A DNA stretch of 64,000 nt from Anaeromyxobacter diazotrophicus (GTDB lineage: Bacteria > Myxococcota > Myxococcia > Myxococcales > Anaeromyxobacteraceae). Position 1 is the stretch's first letter; each line of letters begins with the position of its first letter. This document shows, in pieces, positions 27,401-46,643 of the stretch. The translations under genes and the position numbers were made by a program. The DNA lies in the NCBI RefSeq assembly GCF_013340205.1, contig NZ_BJTG01000005.1, positions 310,001 to 374,000 of the forward strand. The letters are read 5' to 3'. Below the pieces are notes generated by a model. It was given only the letters and a program-made list of their open reading frames with translations, ran no database searches and had not been told where the DNA came from.

Positions 27401-30400
27401 CCACGGCCGGCAAGGTGAACCGCAGGGCGCTCCCGGAGCCCGCGGCGAGCGAGCCGGCGGGCGAGGCGCACCTCCCGCCGCGCACGCCGGTGGAGCAGGT
27501 GCTGGCCGGCCTGTGGACCGAGGTGCTCGGGGAGAAGCGGGTCGGGCGGGCGGACGACTTCTTCGCGCTGGGCGGCCACTCGCTGCTCGCCATGCAGGTG
27601 GTGGCGCGGGTGCGCGACGCGTTCGGGGTGGAGCTCCCGGTGCGCGCGCTCTTCGAGGCGCCCTCGCTCGGCGCCCTGGCACGACGGATCGAGGAGGCGC
27701 GCGGCGCCGGCCGGCTCGCCGCCGCCACGCCGCCCATCGCCCCGGTACCGCGCGACGGTCCGCTGCCGCTCTCGTTCGCCCAGCAGCGCCTCTGGTTCCT
27801 CGACCAGCTCGAGCCAGGCAGCCCGCGCTACAACGTCCCCGCCGCGCTCCGCGTGCGCGGCCCCCTCGACGTGGCCGCGCTGCGGGCGAGCCTCGACGCG
27901 CTGGTGATGCGCCACGAGGTGCTCCGCACGACCTACCCGACGGTCGACGGCAAGGCGGTCCAGGTGATCGCGCCCGAGGCCCGGGCGGCGTTCGAGGTCG
28001 AGGACCTGTCGGCGGTCGCCGAGGAGGCGCGCGAGGAGCGCGCCCGCGCGGTTGCGGCGGAGGAGGCGCGCCGGCCGTTCCAGCTCGCCGCGGGTCCGCT
28101 CCTCCGGGCGCGGGTGCTGCGCCTCGGGAGCGAGGACCACGTCGTCCTCCTCACCCTGCACCACATCGTCTCGGACGGCTGGTCGAGCGCCATCCTCGTC
28201 CGCGAGATCGCGCGGCTGTACCAGGCGCTCGCCGCCGGGCGGCCTTCCCCGCTGCCGCCCCTCGCCATCCAGTACGCCGACTTCGCCGCGTGGCAGCGCG
28301 CCGCGCTCGGCGACGAGGCGCTGGCGGGCGAGCTCGCCTGGTGGACGCAACGGCTCGCCGGCGCCCCGCCCTCCCTGGAGCTCCCGACCGATCGTCCGCG
28401 CGCGCCCGAGCAGCGCCGGCCCGCGGGCGCGCACGTCTGCTCGATTCCTCGCCCCACCACCGACGCGCTCGCGGCGCTCGCGCGGCGCGAGGGGGCGACC
28501 CTCTTCATGGTGCTCCTGGCCGCCTTCGAGGCGCTGCTGCACCGCCTGACCGGCGAGGAGGACTTCTGCATCGGCACCCCGGTGGCGAACCGCGGCCGGG
28601 CCGAGCTGGAGCCGCTGGTCGGATTCTTCGTGAACACGCTCGTGCTCCGGGCCGATCTCTCCGGAGATCCCAGCTTCCGCGAGCTGGTGCGGCGCGCCCG
28701 GGACGCGGCGCTCGCCGCCTATGCCCATCAGGACGTGCCGTTCGAGAAGGTGGTGGACGCCGTCCAGCCGGAGCGCTCGGCGGGGAGCACGCCGCTCTTC
28801 CAGGTCATGTTCGCGCTGCAGAACGCCCCCACCGCCGAGCTCGAGGTGGCGGGCCTGCGCTGGAGCGCCATGCACCAGGAGACCGGCGTCGCGCTGTTCG
28901 ACCTCACGCTCAACGTCGAGGAGGGACCGGAAGGATTGGCGGCGGCGCTCGAGTACGACCGCGACCTGTTCGACGCCGCCACCGTGGCGCGGATGGCGGA
29001 CCAGCTCCGCACGCTCCTCGCCGGGTTCCTGGCCGACCCGGATCGACCCGCCGCCGCGGTCCCGCTGGCGAGCTCGGAGGAGCGGCGCTGGCTGCTCGAG
29101 CTCGCCGCCGGGACGGCGCCCGGGCCGGTCGGGCCCACCGTGCCGGCGCTGTTCGAGGCCCAGGCGGCCGCCGGCGCCGATCGCCCGGCGCTGATCGCGG
29201 CCGGGGCAGCCGTCGGGTACGGGGCGCTGGAGCGGCGCGCCAGCCGCATCGCCCGCGCGCTCCGCGCGGCCGGCGTCGCTCCCGGCCAGGCGGTGGCCGT
29301 GCTCCACCCGCGCACGCCCGACGCCGTCGCGTCCCTGCTCGCCATCTGGAAGGTGGGGGGCGTCTACCTGCCGCTCGACGCCGACCACCCCGACGAGCGG
29401 CTGGCCGCGGTCCTGGCCGACGCGGACGCCCGCGCCGCGATTGCGCCCCGTCCCCTCGCGCCGCGCCTGGCGCGCGCCGGCGTCGCGCTGGTCGCGCCGG
29501 AGGAGCTGCCGGACGACGGCGGTCCGCCGGTCGTGGCCCCGGACGCGCCGGACGCGCCCGCCTACCTCATCACCACCTCCGGCTCGACCGGGAAGCCGAA
29601 GTGCGTGGTGGTGGCGCACCGCGCGCTGGCCGAGCACTGCCGGACCATCCGCCAGCACTACCAGGTCGGCCCCGACGACCGCGTGCTGCAGTTCGCGTCC
29701 TTCTCCTTCGACGCCTCGCTGGAGCAGCTCCTGCCCGCGCTGTGCGCGGGGGCGGCGGTGGTCCTGCGCGGCGACGGGCTCCCCGACCCGGCGCGGTTCG
29801 CGGACGAGATCGCGCGCGCCGGCGTGACCTTCATGGACCTGCCGCCGGCGTGGCTCGACGGGCTGCTCCGCGCCTGGGAGGCGAGCCCGGACCGCGAGCG
29901 CTGGCCGCGCTGCGACCGCCTGAGGACGCTCATGGTGAGCGCCGACGCGGTGCGCCCCGAGACGCTGGCGCTCTGCCGCCGCTCGCCCTGGGGGACCGCC
30001 CGGCTCGTCAACAACTACGGGCCCACCGAGGCGACCATCAGCTGCACCGACTACGCCATCCCGGCCGACCTCTCCGGGCTGGCCGCCCGCGGCCGGGTCC
30101 CCATCGGCCGCCCGCTGCCCGGCCGCCGCGCCTACGTCCTCGACGCCCGCCGCGAGCCGGTGCCGGTCGGGGTACCCGGCGAGCTGTACGTCGGCGGCGA
30201 GGGGCTGGCGGACGGCTACCTGGGCCGGCCGGACCTGACCGCGGAGCGCTTCCTCCCCGACCCCTTCGCGCCGGCGCCGGGCGCCCGCATGTACCGCACA
30301 GGTGACCGGGTGCGCTGGCTGCCCGACGGGGAGCTCGAGTTCCTGGGCCGCGCCGACGAGCAGGTGAAGCTGCGCGGCTTCCGCATCGAGCTGGGGGAGA

Positions 30401-32354
30401 TCGAAGCGGCGCTGCGCGCGCACCCGGCCGTCCGCGCGGCCGCGGCGGCGGTGAAGGAGGACGGCGCGACCCGGCGCCTGGTCGGCTACGTCGTGCCGGC
30501 CGACGGGGTGGCGCCCGCCCCGCAGGCGCTCGCGGAGCACCTCGCCGCGCTCCTGCCGCCGTACATGATCCCCTCCGCCTTCGTCAGCGTCGCGGCGCTG
30601 CCGCTCACCGCCGGCGGGAAGGTGAGCCGGAAGGCGCTGCCGCCGCCCCCGGCCGAGGACGCCGCGGCCGGGTTCGTCGCGCCGCGCACCTCGGTCGAGG
30701 AGAAGCTGGCCGCCATCTGGGTGGAGGTGCTGGGAGCGACGCGGGTCGGCGTCCACGACGACTTCTTCGCGCTGGGGGGCGACTCCATCTTGTCCATCCA
30801 GATCGTGGCGCGGGCCCGCGCCGCCGGGCTCGAGCTGAGCCCCCGCCAGATCTTCGAGGCGCCCACGGTGGCCGGGCTGGCGCTCCTGGCCGGCGCCGCC
30901 CGGGAGGGCGCGGCGGAGCAGGGCGAGGTGGTGGGACCGGCGCCGCTCACGCCCGTCCAGGCCTGGTGCCTGGAGCAGGCGCAGCCCGCGCCGCACCACG
31001 AGAACCAGTCGGTCCTCCTCGAGGTGCCGGGGCCTGTCGACCGCTGCGCGCTCGCCGGCGCACTGCGCGCGCTCTCCCGCCACCACGACGCGCTCCGCCT
31101 GCGGTTCGAGCGCACGCCCGAGGGGTGGCGACAGGTCTTTGCCCCCGTCGCTGCGGCCGAGGTGCCGCTCGCCTTCGTCGATCTCTCCGGTGCGCCGCCC
31201 GCGGCGCGTCGCGCGGAGCTGGAGCGGCTCGGCGCGGCGGAGCAGGCCGGCCTCGACCTCGCCCGCGGGCCGCTCTTCCGCGCCGCCTGGTTCGACCTCG
31301 GCCCCGACCGACCTGGGCGGCTCCTGCTCGTCGCCCACCACCTCGCCGTCGACGCCGTCTCCTGGCGCATCCTGCTCGAGGACCTCGCCGCGGCCTACCA
31401 GGCGCTCGCCGCCGGGCGCGCCCCGGCGCTGCCGCAGAAGACCACCTCCTACCGCGCGTGGGCCGAGGCGCTCGGCCGGCTCGCGCTGGCGCCCGAGGTC
31501 GAGGCGGAGCTGGGGTACTGGCGCGCCGAGCCGCCCGAAGGTCCGTTCCGGCTCCCGCGCGACCTGGAGGGCGGCGCGAACGCCGAGGGTTCGGCGGCGA
31601 CGATCGCCTTCGAGCTGGGCGAGGCGGAGACCCACGCGCTGCTGCACGACCTCCCGGCGGGGCACCGCGGCGAGCTCTCCGACGCGCTCCTCACCGCGGT
31701 CGCCCAGGCGCTCGCCCGCTGGACGGGCCGCAGCTCCGTGCGCCTCCTCCTCGAGGGACACGGCCGCGAGGAGACCGAGGAGGGCATCGACCCGTCGCGG
31801 ACGGTGGGGTGGTTCACGGCGCTCTACCCCGTGTGGCTCGACCTCGCCGACGCGGCAGGGCCAGGCGAGGCGCTGCGGGCGGTGCGCGAGCAGCTCCGCC
31901 GCGTGCCGCGGCACGGCCTCGGGCATGGGCTGTTGAAGTACCTCGGCCCGGCCGCCGCGCGCTCGGCGCTCGCCGCAGCGCCGGACGAGGTGTGCGTGAA
32001 CTACCTGGGCCGGCAGCTCGACCGCGGCGCCGCCGCAGGGTCCTTCGCGGTCGCCGGCGAGGAACGCGGGCCGGAGCGGAGCCCGGCGAACCAGCGCCCG
32101 CACCTGCTCGAGATCGACGCGGCGGTGGCGGGCGCCCGCCTCGGGGTGCGCTTCACCTACGGGCCGGAGGTGCACCGCCCCGAGACGATCCGCGCGCTGG
32201 CGGAGTGGTGCGGGGAGGCGCTGCGCGAGCTGGCGGCGCTGGCCCGCTTGCAGGAGGCCCCTGCGCCGACGCCGTCGGACTTCGCGCTGGCCGGGATCGA
32301 CGAGCGGACGCTGGCGCGCCTGCTGTCGCAGGGAGCCGTACGACGGGGGACGCG

Positions 32355-32358
<4 letters not shown>
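24400..32358 (+). CDS. NRPS, modules 6 and 7 (C-A-T-C-A-T-E)
   Basis: A 2652-residue protein. The N-terminus is a short helix (LSVEKRAQLEALLRQRG) before the first C domain. Module 6: C about 40-470 (HHIASDGWS), A about 500-985 with pocket D-A-E-D-M-S-N-I, T Ser about 1061. Module 7: C about 1110-1545 (HHIVSDGWS), A about 1560-2065 with the same pocket, T Ser about 2129 ([10 protein letters not shown]), E about 2180-2620. Oddities: core A3 of module 7 reads [12 protein letters not shown], with the usual Tyr as Thr (residue 1725) and the invariant-looking Gly after PK as Cys (1735). The E domain has HHLAVDAVSWR (Ala for Gly), PVQAWC instead of PIQxWF, and HHENQS instead of HHFNQS, while EGHGREE and [11 protein letters not shown] are intact. 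A D-residue at 7 is expected if both domains work. The C-terminus (LAGIDERTLARLLSQ) resembles a COM donor. ATGA overlaps on both sides. Confidence 0.92.
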
Positions 32359-38785
<6,427 letters not shown>

Positions 38786-38789
<4 letters not shown>

Positions 38790-41700
38790 TCGGCTCCGGC
38801 AAGGAGGCGCAGGTCGGCCTGCCGTGCGCGGAGGACGAGGTCCTGGTCTTCCCGGCCTCGTTCGCACAGCGGCGGCTGTGGTTCCTCGACCGGCTCTCGC
38901 CCGGGGAGTCCACCTACAACCTGCCGCTCGTCGTGCGCCTGTCCGGCCCGCTCGACCTCGCCGCCCTCCGCCGGTCGCTCGACGAGGTGGTGCGCCGGCA
39001 CGAGGTGCTGCGGACCACGTTCGCCGAGGAGAACGGCGAGCCGGTGCAGGTGATCGCGCCGCCCGCGCCGGTCCCCTTGCCGCTGCACGACCTCTCGGGG
39101 ATGGCCGCCGCCGTGCGCGAGGCGGAGCTGTGGGCGCGCGCCAACGCCGAGGCACACACCCCGTTCGACCTCGCCCGGGGCCCGCTGCTGCGCGGGCAGC
39201 TCCTGCGGCTCGCGGGCGAGGATCACGTCGCGTTCCTCACCATGCACCACGTCGTCTCGGACGGGTGGTCGATGGGCGTCCTGCTCACGGAGCTGGCCGC
39301 GCTCTACCCCGCGTTCACGCGCGGCGCGCCCTCGCCGCTCCCCGAGCCGGCGCTCCAGTACGCCGACTACGCGGAGTGGCAGCGCGGCTGGCTCACCGGC
39401 GAGGTGCTCGAGACCCAGCTGCAGTACTGGCGGGAACGGCTCCGCGGCGAGCCGCCGCCGCTGGAGCTCCCCACCGATCGGCCCCGCACCGCCGACGCCT
39501 CGCGGGGCGCGCTGCGCTCGCTCCGCCTCGACGCGACGGTGGTGGCGGCCGTCCACGCGCTGGCGCGCGAGGAGCGCGCGACGCCGTTCATGGCCTGGCT
39601 GGCCGCGTTCCAGACGCTGCTCCACCGGTACAGCGGGCAGGAGGACCTGTGCGTCGGCACGCCGGTCGCGAACCGTAACCGCAAGGAGACCGAGAGCCTG
39701 ATCGGCTTCTTCGTGAACACGCTGGTCCTGCGCGCCGACCTCTCCGGCGCGCCCACCTTCCGCGAGGTGCTGGGCCGCGCGCGCGAGGCGATGCTCGGGG
39801 CGCAGGCCCACCAGGACGTCCCGTTCGACCAGGTCGTCGCCGCCGTGCAGCCAGGCCGCGACCGGTCGGCGAACCCGCTCTTCCAGGTCATGTTCACCTG
39901 CCAGACCGGGCGCCCCGACGCGCTGCACCTCGGCGAGCTGACGCTCAAGGTCCTCGAGCCGGAGGTCCGCAGCGCCGCCTTCGACCTCACGCTCTCGGTC
40001 ACCGAGCAGGAGGAGGGCGCGGAGGTCAGCATCGAGTACGCGACCGGGCTCTTCGACGCCGCCACCATCGACCGGATGCTGGTCCACTTCAGGAACCTGA
40101 CCCGGAGCATCGCGCACGACCCCGACCGGTCCGCCGGGACGCTGACGCTGCTCGACGAGGCGGAGCGGCGCCGCATCCTGGTGGAGTGGAACGCCACGGC
40201 GCGCGCCGACCCGCGCGACGGCTGGACCTTCTGCGAGCTGTTCGAGGCGCAGGTGGCGCGGGCGCCCGAGGCGGTGGCGGTGGTGGCCCCGGAGCGGGGC
40301 GACCCCGACGCACCGACGGAGCGGCTCGCCTACGCCGCGCTCGACGCGCGCGCGAACCGGCTCGCCCACCACCTGCGCCGGCGCGGCGTGCGAGCCGGCG
40401 AGGTGGTCGCGGTCTGCCTGCCGCGCGGCGCGGAGCTGGTGGTGGCGGTGCTGGCGGCGCTCAAGGCTGGCGCCGCCTACCTCCCGGTCGACCCGACCGT
40501 GCCGCGCGAGCGGCTCGGGCACGTGCTCGGCGACGCGCGCGCCGCGCTGGTGGTGACGGACGCCGCCACCGCCGGCCGGCTCCCCGGCGGCGCGCCGCGG
40601 CTGCTCGTCGACGCCGAGGCGGAGGAGATCGCGCGCCAGCCGGCCGGTGCCCCCGGGCGCGCCACCGCGCCGGAGGACGTCGCTTACCTCGTCTACACCT
40701 CGGGGTCGACCGGCAAGCCGAAGGGGACGGTGGTGCGCCACCGGAACCTCGTGAACGCCTACCTCGGGTGGGAGCAGGCGTACCGCCTCCCCGAGCTGAC
40801 CGCGCACCTCCAGATGGCGAGCTGCGGCTTCGACGTCTTCACCGGCGACCTGGCGCGCGCGCTCGGCTCCGGCGCAAAGCTCGTCCTCTGCCCCCGCGAG
40901 CACCTGCTCGACCCCGCGCGCCTGGTGGCGCTCCTGCGCGCCGAGGCCATCGACGCGGCCGAGTTCGTCCCGGCCGTGCTGCGGAGCGTGATGCAGCACC
41001 TGGCCGCCGCCGGCGAGCGCCTCGCTGGCCTCAAGCTCGTCGTGTGCGGCTCCGACGTCTGGCAGGTGGGCGAGTACAGGGCGCTGGCGCGCCTGTGCGA
41101 TCCCGGCGCGCGCGTCGTGAACTCGTTCGGCCTCACCGAGACCACCATCGACAGCTCGTGGTTCGAAGACCGCGACGTCGCGCTCCCCGACGAGCGCACC
41201 GTCCCCATCGGCCGCCCGTTCGCCAACACGCGCCTCTACGTGCTCGACCCTGCCATGGAGCCGGTGCCGGTCGGCGTCGCGGGCGAGCTGTACGTGGGAG
41301 GCGCGGGCGTCGCCGCCGGGTACCTCCACCGGCCGGAGCTGACCGCGGAGCGCTTCCTCCCGGACCCCTTCGCCGCCGAGTCTGACGCGCGCCTCTACCG
41401 CACCGGGGACCGCGCGCGCTTCCTGCCCTCGGGCGACGTCGAGTTCCTGGGCCGGCTCGACCAGCAGGTGAAGATCCGCGGCGCCCGGGTCGAGCTGGGC
41501 GAAGTGGAGGCGGTGCTGCGCCAGCACCCCGCCCTGCGCGACGCGATCGTCGTGGCCGCCGTGCCGCCCGGCGCGTCGCGAGGCCAGCCGGTGCTCGCCG
41601 CCTACGTGGTGGCCGACGCCGGCGGCCCGGGCGTCGCAGCGCTGCGTGCCTTCCTTCAGGAGCGGCTCCCCGACGTCATGATCCCGGCCGCCTTCGTGGC

Positions 41701-44700
41701 GCTGCCGGCCCTGCCGCTCACGCCGAGCGGGAAGCTCGACCGCCGCGGACTGCCGCCGCCGGACTGGGCCTCGGCCGAGCTGCGCGGCCGCTACGAGCCG
41801 CCGCGCACGCCGGCCGAGCAGCTGCTGGCGTCCATCTGGTCGGAGCTGCTGGGCGTCGAGCGGGTCGGGCGCAACGACGGGTTCTTCGACGTGGGCGGCC
41901 ACTCGCTGCTCGCCACGCAGCTCGTGTCGCGGGTGCGGCGCGCGCTGGGGGTCGAGCTGCCGCTGCGGGCCGTCTTCGAGACGCCGGGCCTCGCCGACCT
42001 GGCCGAGGCGATCGACCGCCTGCGGCGCGCCGCCGGCGGCGTGCCGGTCGAGCCCATCCCGGTCGTGCCGCGGGCCGGCCCGCTGCCGCTCTCGTTCGCC
42101 CAGCAGCGCCTGTGGTTCCTGGAGCAGCTCAACCCCGGCGGCGCCGCCTACCACATTCCCGAGGTGACCCGCGTCCGCGGCGTGCTCGAGCTGGCGCTCC
42201 TCGCGCAGAGCGTGGCCGCGGTGATCGCGCGGCACGAGGCGCTGCGCACCGTGTTCCCGGCCGAGGGCGGCGAGCCGCGGCAGGTGATCCTGCCGTCCCT
42301 CGAGGTCCCCGTGCCCGTGGTCGACCTGCGCGCGCGGCCCGCCGAGGAGCGCGAGCGCGAGGCGCGGCGCCTGGCCGAGGAGGCGGTGCGCCGCCCGTTC
42401 GACCTCGCGCACGGCCCGCTCCTGCGCGCGCTGGTGGTGCGCCTCGCCGACGACGACCAGCTGCTCGTGCTGTGCACGCACCACATCGTGGGCGACGAGT
42501 GGTCGGGCCGCGTGGTCGGGCGCGAGCTCATCGCGGTGTACGAGGCGCTCCAGGCGGGTCGCGCGCCGGAGCTGCCGCCCGTCCCCTTGCAGTACGCAGA
42601 CTACGCCGCCTGGCAGCGCGGCTGGCTCAGGGGCGAGGTGCTCGAGGCCCAGCTCGGCTGGTGGAAGCGGGCGCTCTCCCCGGCGCCGCCGGCGCTGGAG
42701 CTCCCCGGCGACCGGCCGCGGCCGGCGGTGCAGGGCTTCCGGGGCGGGTGCGTCCCGTTCGCGCTCCCCGCCGACGTCAGCGAGCGGCTCCGCGCGCTCG
42801 GCGCCCGCGAGGGGGCGACGCCGTTCATGGCGGCGCTGGCCGCCTTCGCCGTCCTGCTCCACCGCTGGTCGGGCCAGGAGGACGTCTGCGTCGGGACGCC
42901 CATCGCGAACCGGGGCCGCGCCGAGCTGGAGGGGCTGGTGGGGCTGCTCGTCAACACGCTCGCGCTGCGCGCCGACCTCTCCGGCGAGCCCAGCTTCCGC
43001 GAGGTGCTGCGCCGCGTCCGCGAGGCGGCGCTCGGGGCCTACGCGCACCAGGACGTGCCGTTCGAGATGGTGGTCGATGCGGTGCGGCCCGGTCGCAGCC
43101 TGGGCCACAGCCCGCTCTTCCAGGTCATGTTCGTGTTCCAGAGCGCGCGCGAGCGCGCCGGGGCCGCCGGTGGCCTCGACTGCTCCGCGCTCGACGTCCA
43201 CACCGGGAGCGCCAAGTTCGACCTGACCCTCTTCGCCGTCGACGAACCCGACGGGCTGAAGGGGATGTTCGAGTACGACAGCGACCTGTTCGACGCCGCC
43301 ACGGTGGCGCGGATGGCGGAGCACCTGCAGGTCCTCACCGCCGCGCTGGTGGCGGATCCCGACGCGCCGGTGGGGCGCGCCGCGCTCGTCCCCGAGGCGG
43401 AGCGGCGCCAGGTGGTCGAAGGGTGGAACGCCACGGCGGCGCCGTACCCGCGCGACGCCTGCGCCCAGGCGCTCGTCGAGCGGCACGCCGCCGCGGCCCC
43501 GGACGCGATCGCCGTGCGCGGCAGCGCCGCCACCCTCACCTACGGCGAGCTCGACCGCCGCGCCGACCAGCTCGCGCGCCGGCTGCAGCGCCAGGGCGTC
43601 GGGCCTGGGCAGCTCGTCGGCGTGTGCATGGAGCGCGCGCCGGAGCTCTTGGTGGCGCTGCTCGGGGTGTGGAAGGCGGGCGGCGCGTACGTCCCGCTCG
43701 ACCCCGGATACCCGCGCGAGCGGCTCGCCTACATGCTCGAGGACGCCGCCGCGCCGGTCGTCCTCACCCAGGGCCGGCTCGCGGCGCGCGTCGCAGGCGC
43801 CGGGCGGACGGTGCTGTGCCTCGACGACGAGGCGGCGGCGCTCGCGGCCGAGCCCACCGGGCGGCCGGCCTGCGCGGCCGTCCCCGAGGATCCCGCGTAC
43901 GTGATCTACACCTCGGGCTCGACCGGGCGGCCGAAGGGTGCGGTGATCCCGCACCGCGCGCTCGTCAACTACCTCGTCCACTGCCTGCGGTGCTACCCGC
44001 TCGAGGGCGGGGAGGGCGCGCCGGTGCAGTCGTCCATCTCGTTCGACCTGACGGTGACCAGCCTCTTCGGCCCGCTGGCGGCGGGCCGGACCGTGCACCT
44101 CGTGCCGGAGGCGGAGGGGATCGGGGCGCTCGCGGACGTGCTGGTCCAGGGGCGCGACCTCTCGCTCGTCAAGATCACCCCGGCCCACCTGGCGGTCCTC
44201 GCCGAGCAGGTGGGCGCGAACCGCGCCGCGGGCCGGACGCGCGCCTTCATCATCGGCGGCGAGAACCTCCTGCCGGAGCACGTCGCCTTCTGGCGCCGGC
44301 ACGCCCCGGACACGGCGCTCGTCAACGAGTACGGGCCCACCGAGACGACGGTGGGGTGCGCCGTGTACTGGACTCCTTCGGCGGGCGAGCTCCCGCCTCG
44401 GCCCGTCCCCATCGGCAAGCCGATCCAGAACACGCGGCTGTACGTCCTCGACCGGCACCTCCAGCCGGCCCCCATCGGCGTGCCCGGCGAGCTGTTCATC
44501 GCCGGCGCCGGTGTGGGCCTCGGCTACTGGCGCCGGCCGGAGCTCACCGCCGAGCGGTTCCTCCCCGATCCTTTCCACCCGGGCGAGCGGATGTACCGGA
44601 GCGGCGACCGCGCGAGGTGGCTCCCGGACGGGAACCTGGAGTGTCTCGGGCGCCTGGACGACCAGGTGAAGCTGCGCGGGTTCCGCGTCGAGCTGGGCGA

Positions 44701-46639
44701 CGTGGAGGCGGCGCTGGCGGAGCACGCCTCGGTGCGCAGCGCCGTGGCGGCGGTGAAGGAGGACGGCGCAGCGAGGCGGCTCGTCGCCTACGTCGTCCCG
44801 GCGCAGGGCGCCGAGCTCGACGAGGCCGCGCTGCGGGCGCACCTCGCGGCCCGCCTGCCGCCCTACATGATCCCGGCCGCGTTCGTGCGGCTCGCGGAGC
44901 TCCCGCTCAGCGCGAACGGCAAGGTGGACCGCACGGCGTTGCCCGCGCCGGCCGCCGCGCCGGCCCGGCGAGGCCGCGCGCCGGCGACGCCGGCGGAGGT
45001 GGCGCTGGCCCGCATCTGGGCCGAGGTGCTGAACGTCCCCGAGATCGGCGTCGACGACGACTTCTTCGCGCTGGGCGGCGACTCGATCCTGTCGATCCAG
45101 ATCGTGGCGCGCGCCCGCGAGGCCGGGCTCCACCTCACCCCGCGGCAGGTCTTCGAGACGCCGACCGTGGCGGGACTGGCCGCGACAGCCGGCACGGCGG
45201 CGGTGCCCGCCGCGGAGCAGGGACCGGTGGTCGGGCCGATCGCCCTGGGCCCCATCCAGCGGTGGTTCCTGGAGCGCGAGCCGGACGAGCCGCACCACTT
45301 CAACCAGTCGCTGCTGTTCGAGTCCGCGGTGCCGCTGGCGCGCGCGCCGCTGGCCGCGGCGCTGCGGGACCTCGCCGAGCACCACGACGCCCTGCGGCTG
45401 CGCCTCGAGCGCACCGCCGACGGGTGGCGGCAGCGCTGCGCGCCGCCCGGCGAGGACGACGCGCCGCTGCGATGGGAGGACCTCTCGGCGCTCGCCGAGG
45501 CGGAAGTGCGCCCGGCGATCGAGCGGATCAGCGCCGAGGTGCAGCGCTCGCTGGACCTGGCGCGGGGCCCGATCGTCCGCGCCACCTACCTCGACCTCGG
45601 CCCGGCGCGGCCGGGCCGGTTGCTGCTCGTGGTGCACCACCTGGCCGTCGACGGCGTGTCGTGGCGGTTCCTGCTCGAGGACCTCGAGCGCGCCTACCAG
45701 GCGCGGGCGGCGGGCGAGGTGCCGCACCTTCCGCGGAAGACGAGCGCCTACCGCGACTGGACCGCGGCGCTGGGGCGCCTCGCAGCCTCGGGCGCCCTGG
45801 ACGGCGAGCTCGCGTACTGGGAGGCGCTCCCCCCCGGTGCGCCGCTCCCGGTCGACCTCGGCGGCGGCACCGCCACCGAGGAGGACGCTGCCAGCGTGGA
45901 GGTCGAGCTCACCCCCGACGAGACCCGTGCGCTGCTGCAGGAGGCGCCCGCCGCGCTCGGCGCCGGCGTCGAGGAGCTGCTCCTCGCCGCGGTCGCGCAC
46001 GCGCTCGCCGGCTGGACGGGCTCGCCGGTGGTCCGGCTCGACCTCGAGGGGCACGGTCGGGAGGAGCTGCCGGAGCCGCTCGACCCGTCCCGCACCGTGG
46101 GCTGGTTCACCGCGCTCTACCCGGTCGCCTTCGACCTGTCCGCGGCCGGCGACGTGCGCCAGGCGCTCGGCCTCGTCCAGGCGGCGCTGCGGCGGGTGCC
46201 AGGGCACGGGGTGGGGTTCGGCGTGCTGCGATACCTCGCGCCTGACCCGGCGGTCCGCGCCCGGCTCGCCGCTGCCGGTCCGGCGCAGGTCGCGGTCGAC
46301 TACCTCGGGCAGGTCGACGGCGCGCTCACGGGCGGCCCGCTCCGTCCGGCCGCGGAGGACCGCGGACCGGAGCGGAGCCCGCGGACGCGGCGCCTGCACC
46401 TCGTCGAGGTGGACGCGGCGGTGAGCGGCGGCGCGCTGCGCGTGGCCTGGAGCTACGCGCCGAGCACGCACCGCGGGGAGACCATCGCCGCCGTCGCCGC
46501 GGCCTTCCTGCGCGCGCTCCGCGACCTCGCCGCCGCCGCGCGCGCGGCGCCGGGTCGCCCCGACGGCTCCGCCTTCGGGTGGAGCCCGGCGGAGGTGGAC
46601 CGGATCCTGGGCGAGCTGGCCGAGGCGGAGGAGGGGTAG
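38786..46639 (+). CDS. NRPS, modules 10 and 11 (C-A-T-C-A-T-E)
   Basis: A 2617-residue protein. Module 10: C about 25-455 (HHVVSDGWS), A about 480-985 with pocket DVGEVGSID, one residue from the published ornithine code DVGEIGSID, so Orn; T Ser about 1040 ([10 protein letters not shown]). Module 11: C about 1095-1530 (HHIVGDEWS, Glu in place of Gly), A about 1550-2050 with pocket DLTKIGEVG, one residue from the published asparagine code DLTKLGEVG, so Asn; T Ser about 2100 ([10 protein letters not shown]); E about 2150-2590 with [21 protein letters not shown] and [11 protein letters not shown], giving D-Asn. Start GTG at 38786 overlaps the previous stop and follows a strong GGAGGTGA. The N-terminus has no docking helix, unlike the proteins at 10086 and 24400. 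The C-terminus ([17 protein letters not shown]) is COM-donor-like. It ends 4 nt before the next gene. Confidence 0.93.
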
Positions 46640-46643
46640 GCGC

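Noticed and set aside
24421-32175. Very long open frames on the minus strand across the NRPS genes (also 9372-15296, 17636-24274, 33870-39155 and 38036-46645)
   Set aside because: They lie antisense to synthetase modules with intact motifs, and their translations are Arg/Pro/His/Ala-rich without any domain. Such frames arise because very GC-rich coding DNA rarely forms stop codons on the other strand.
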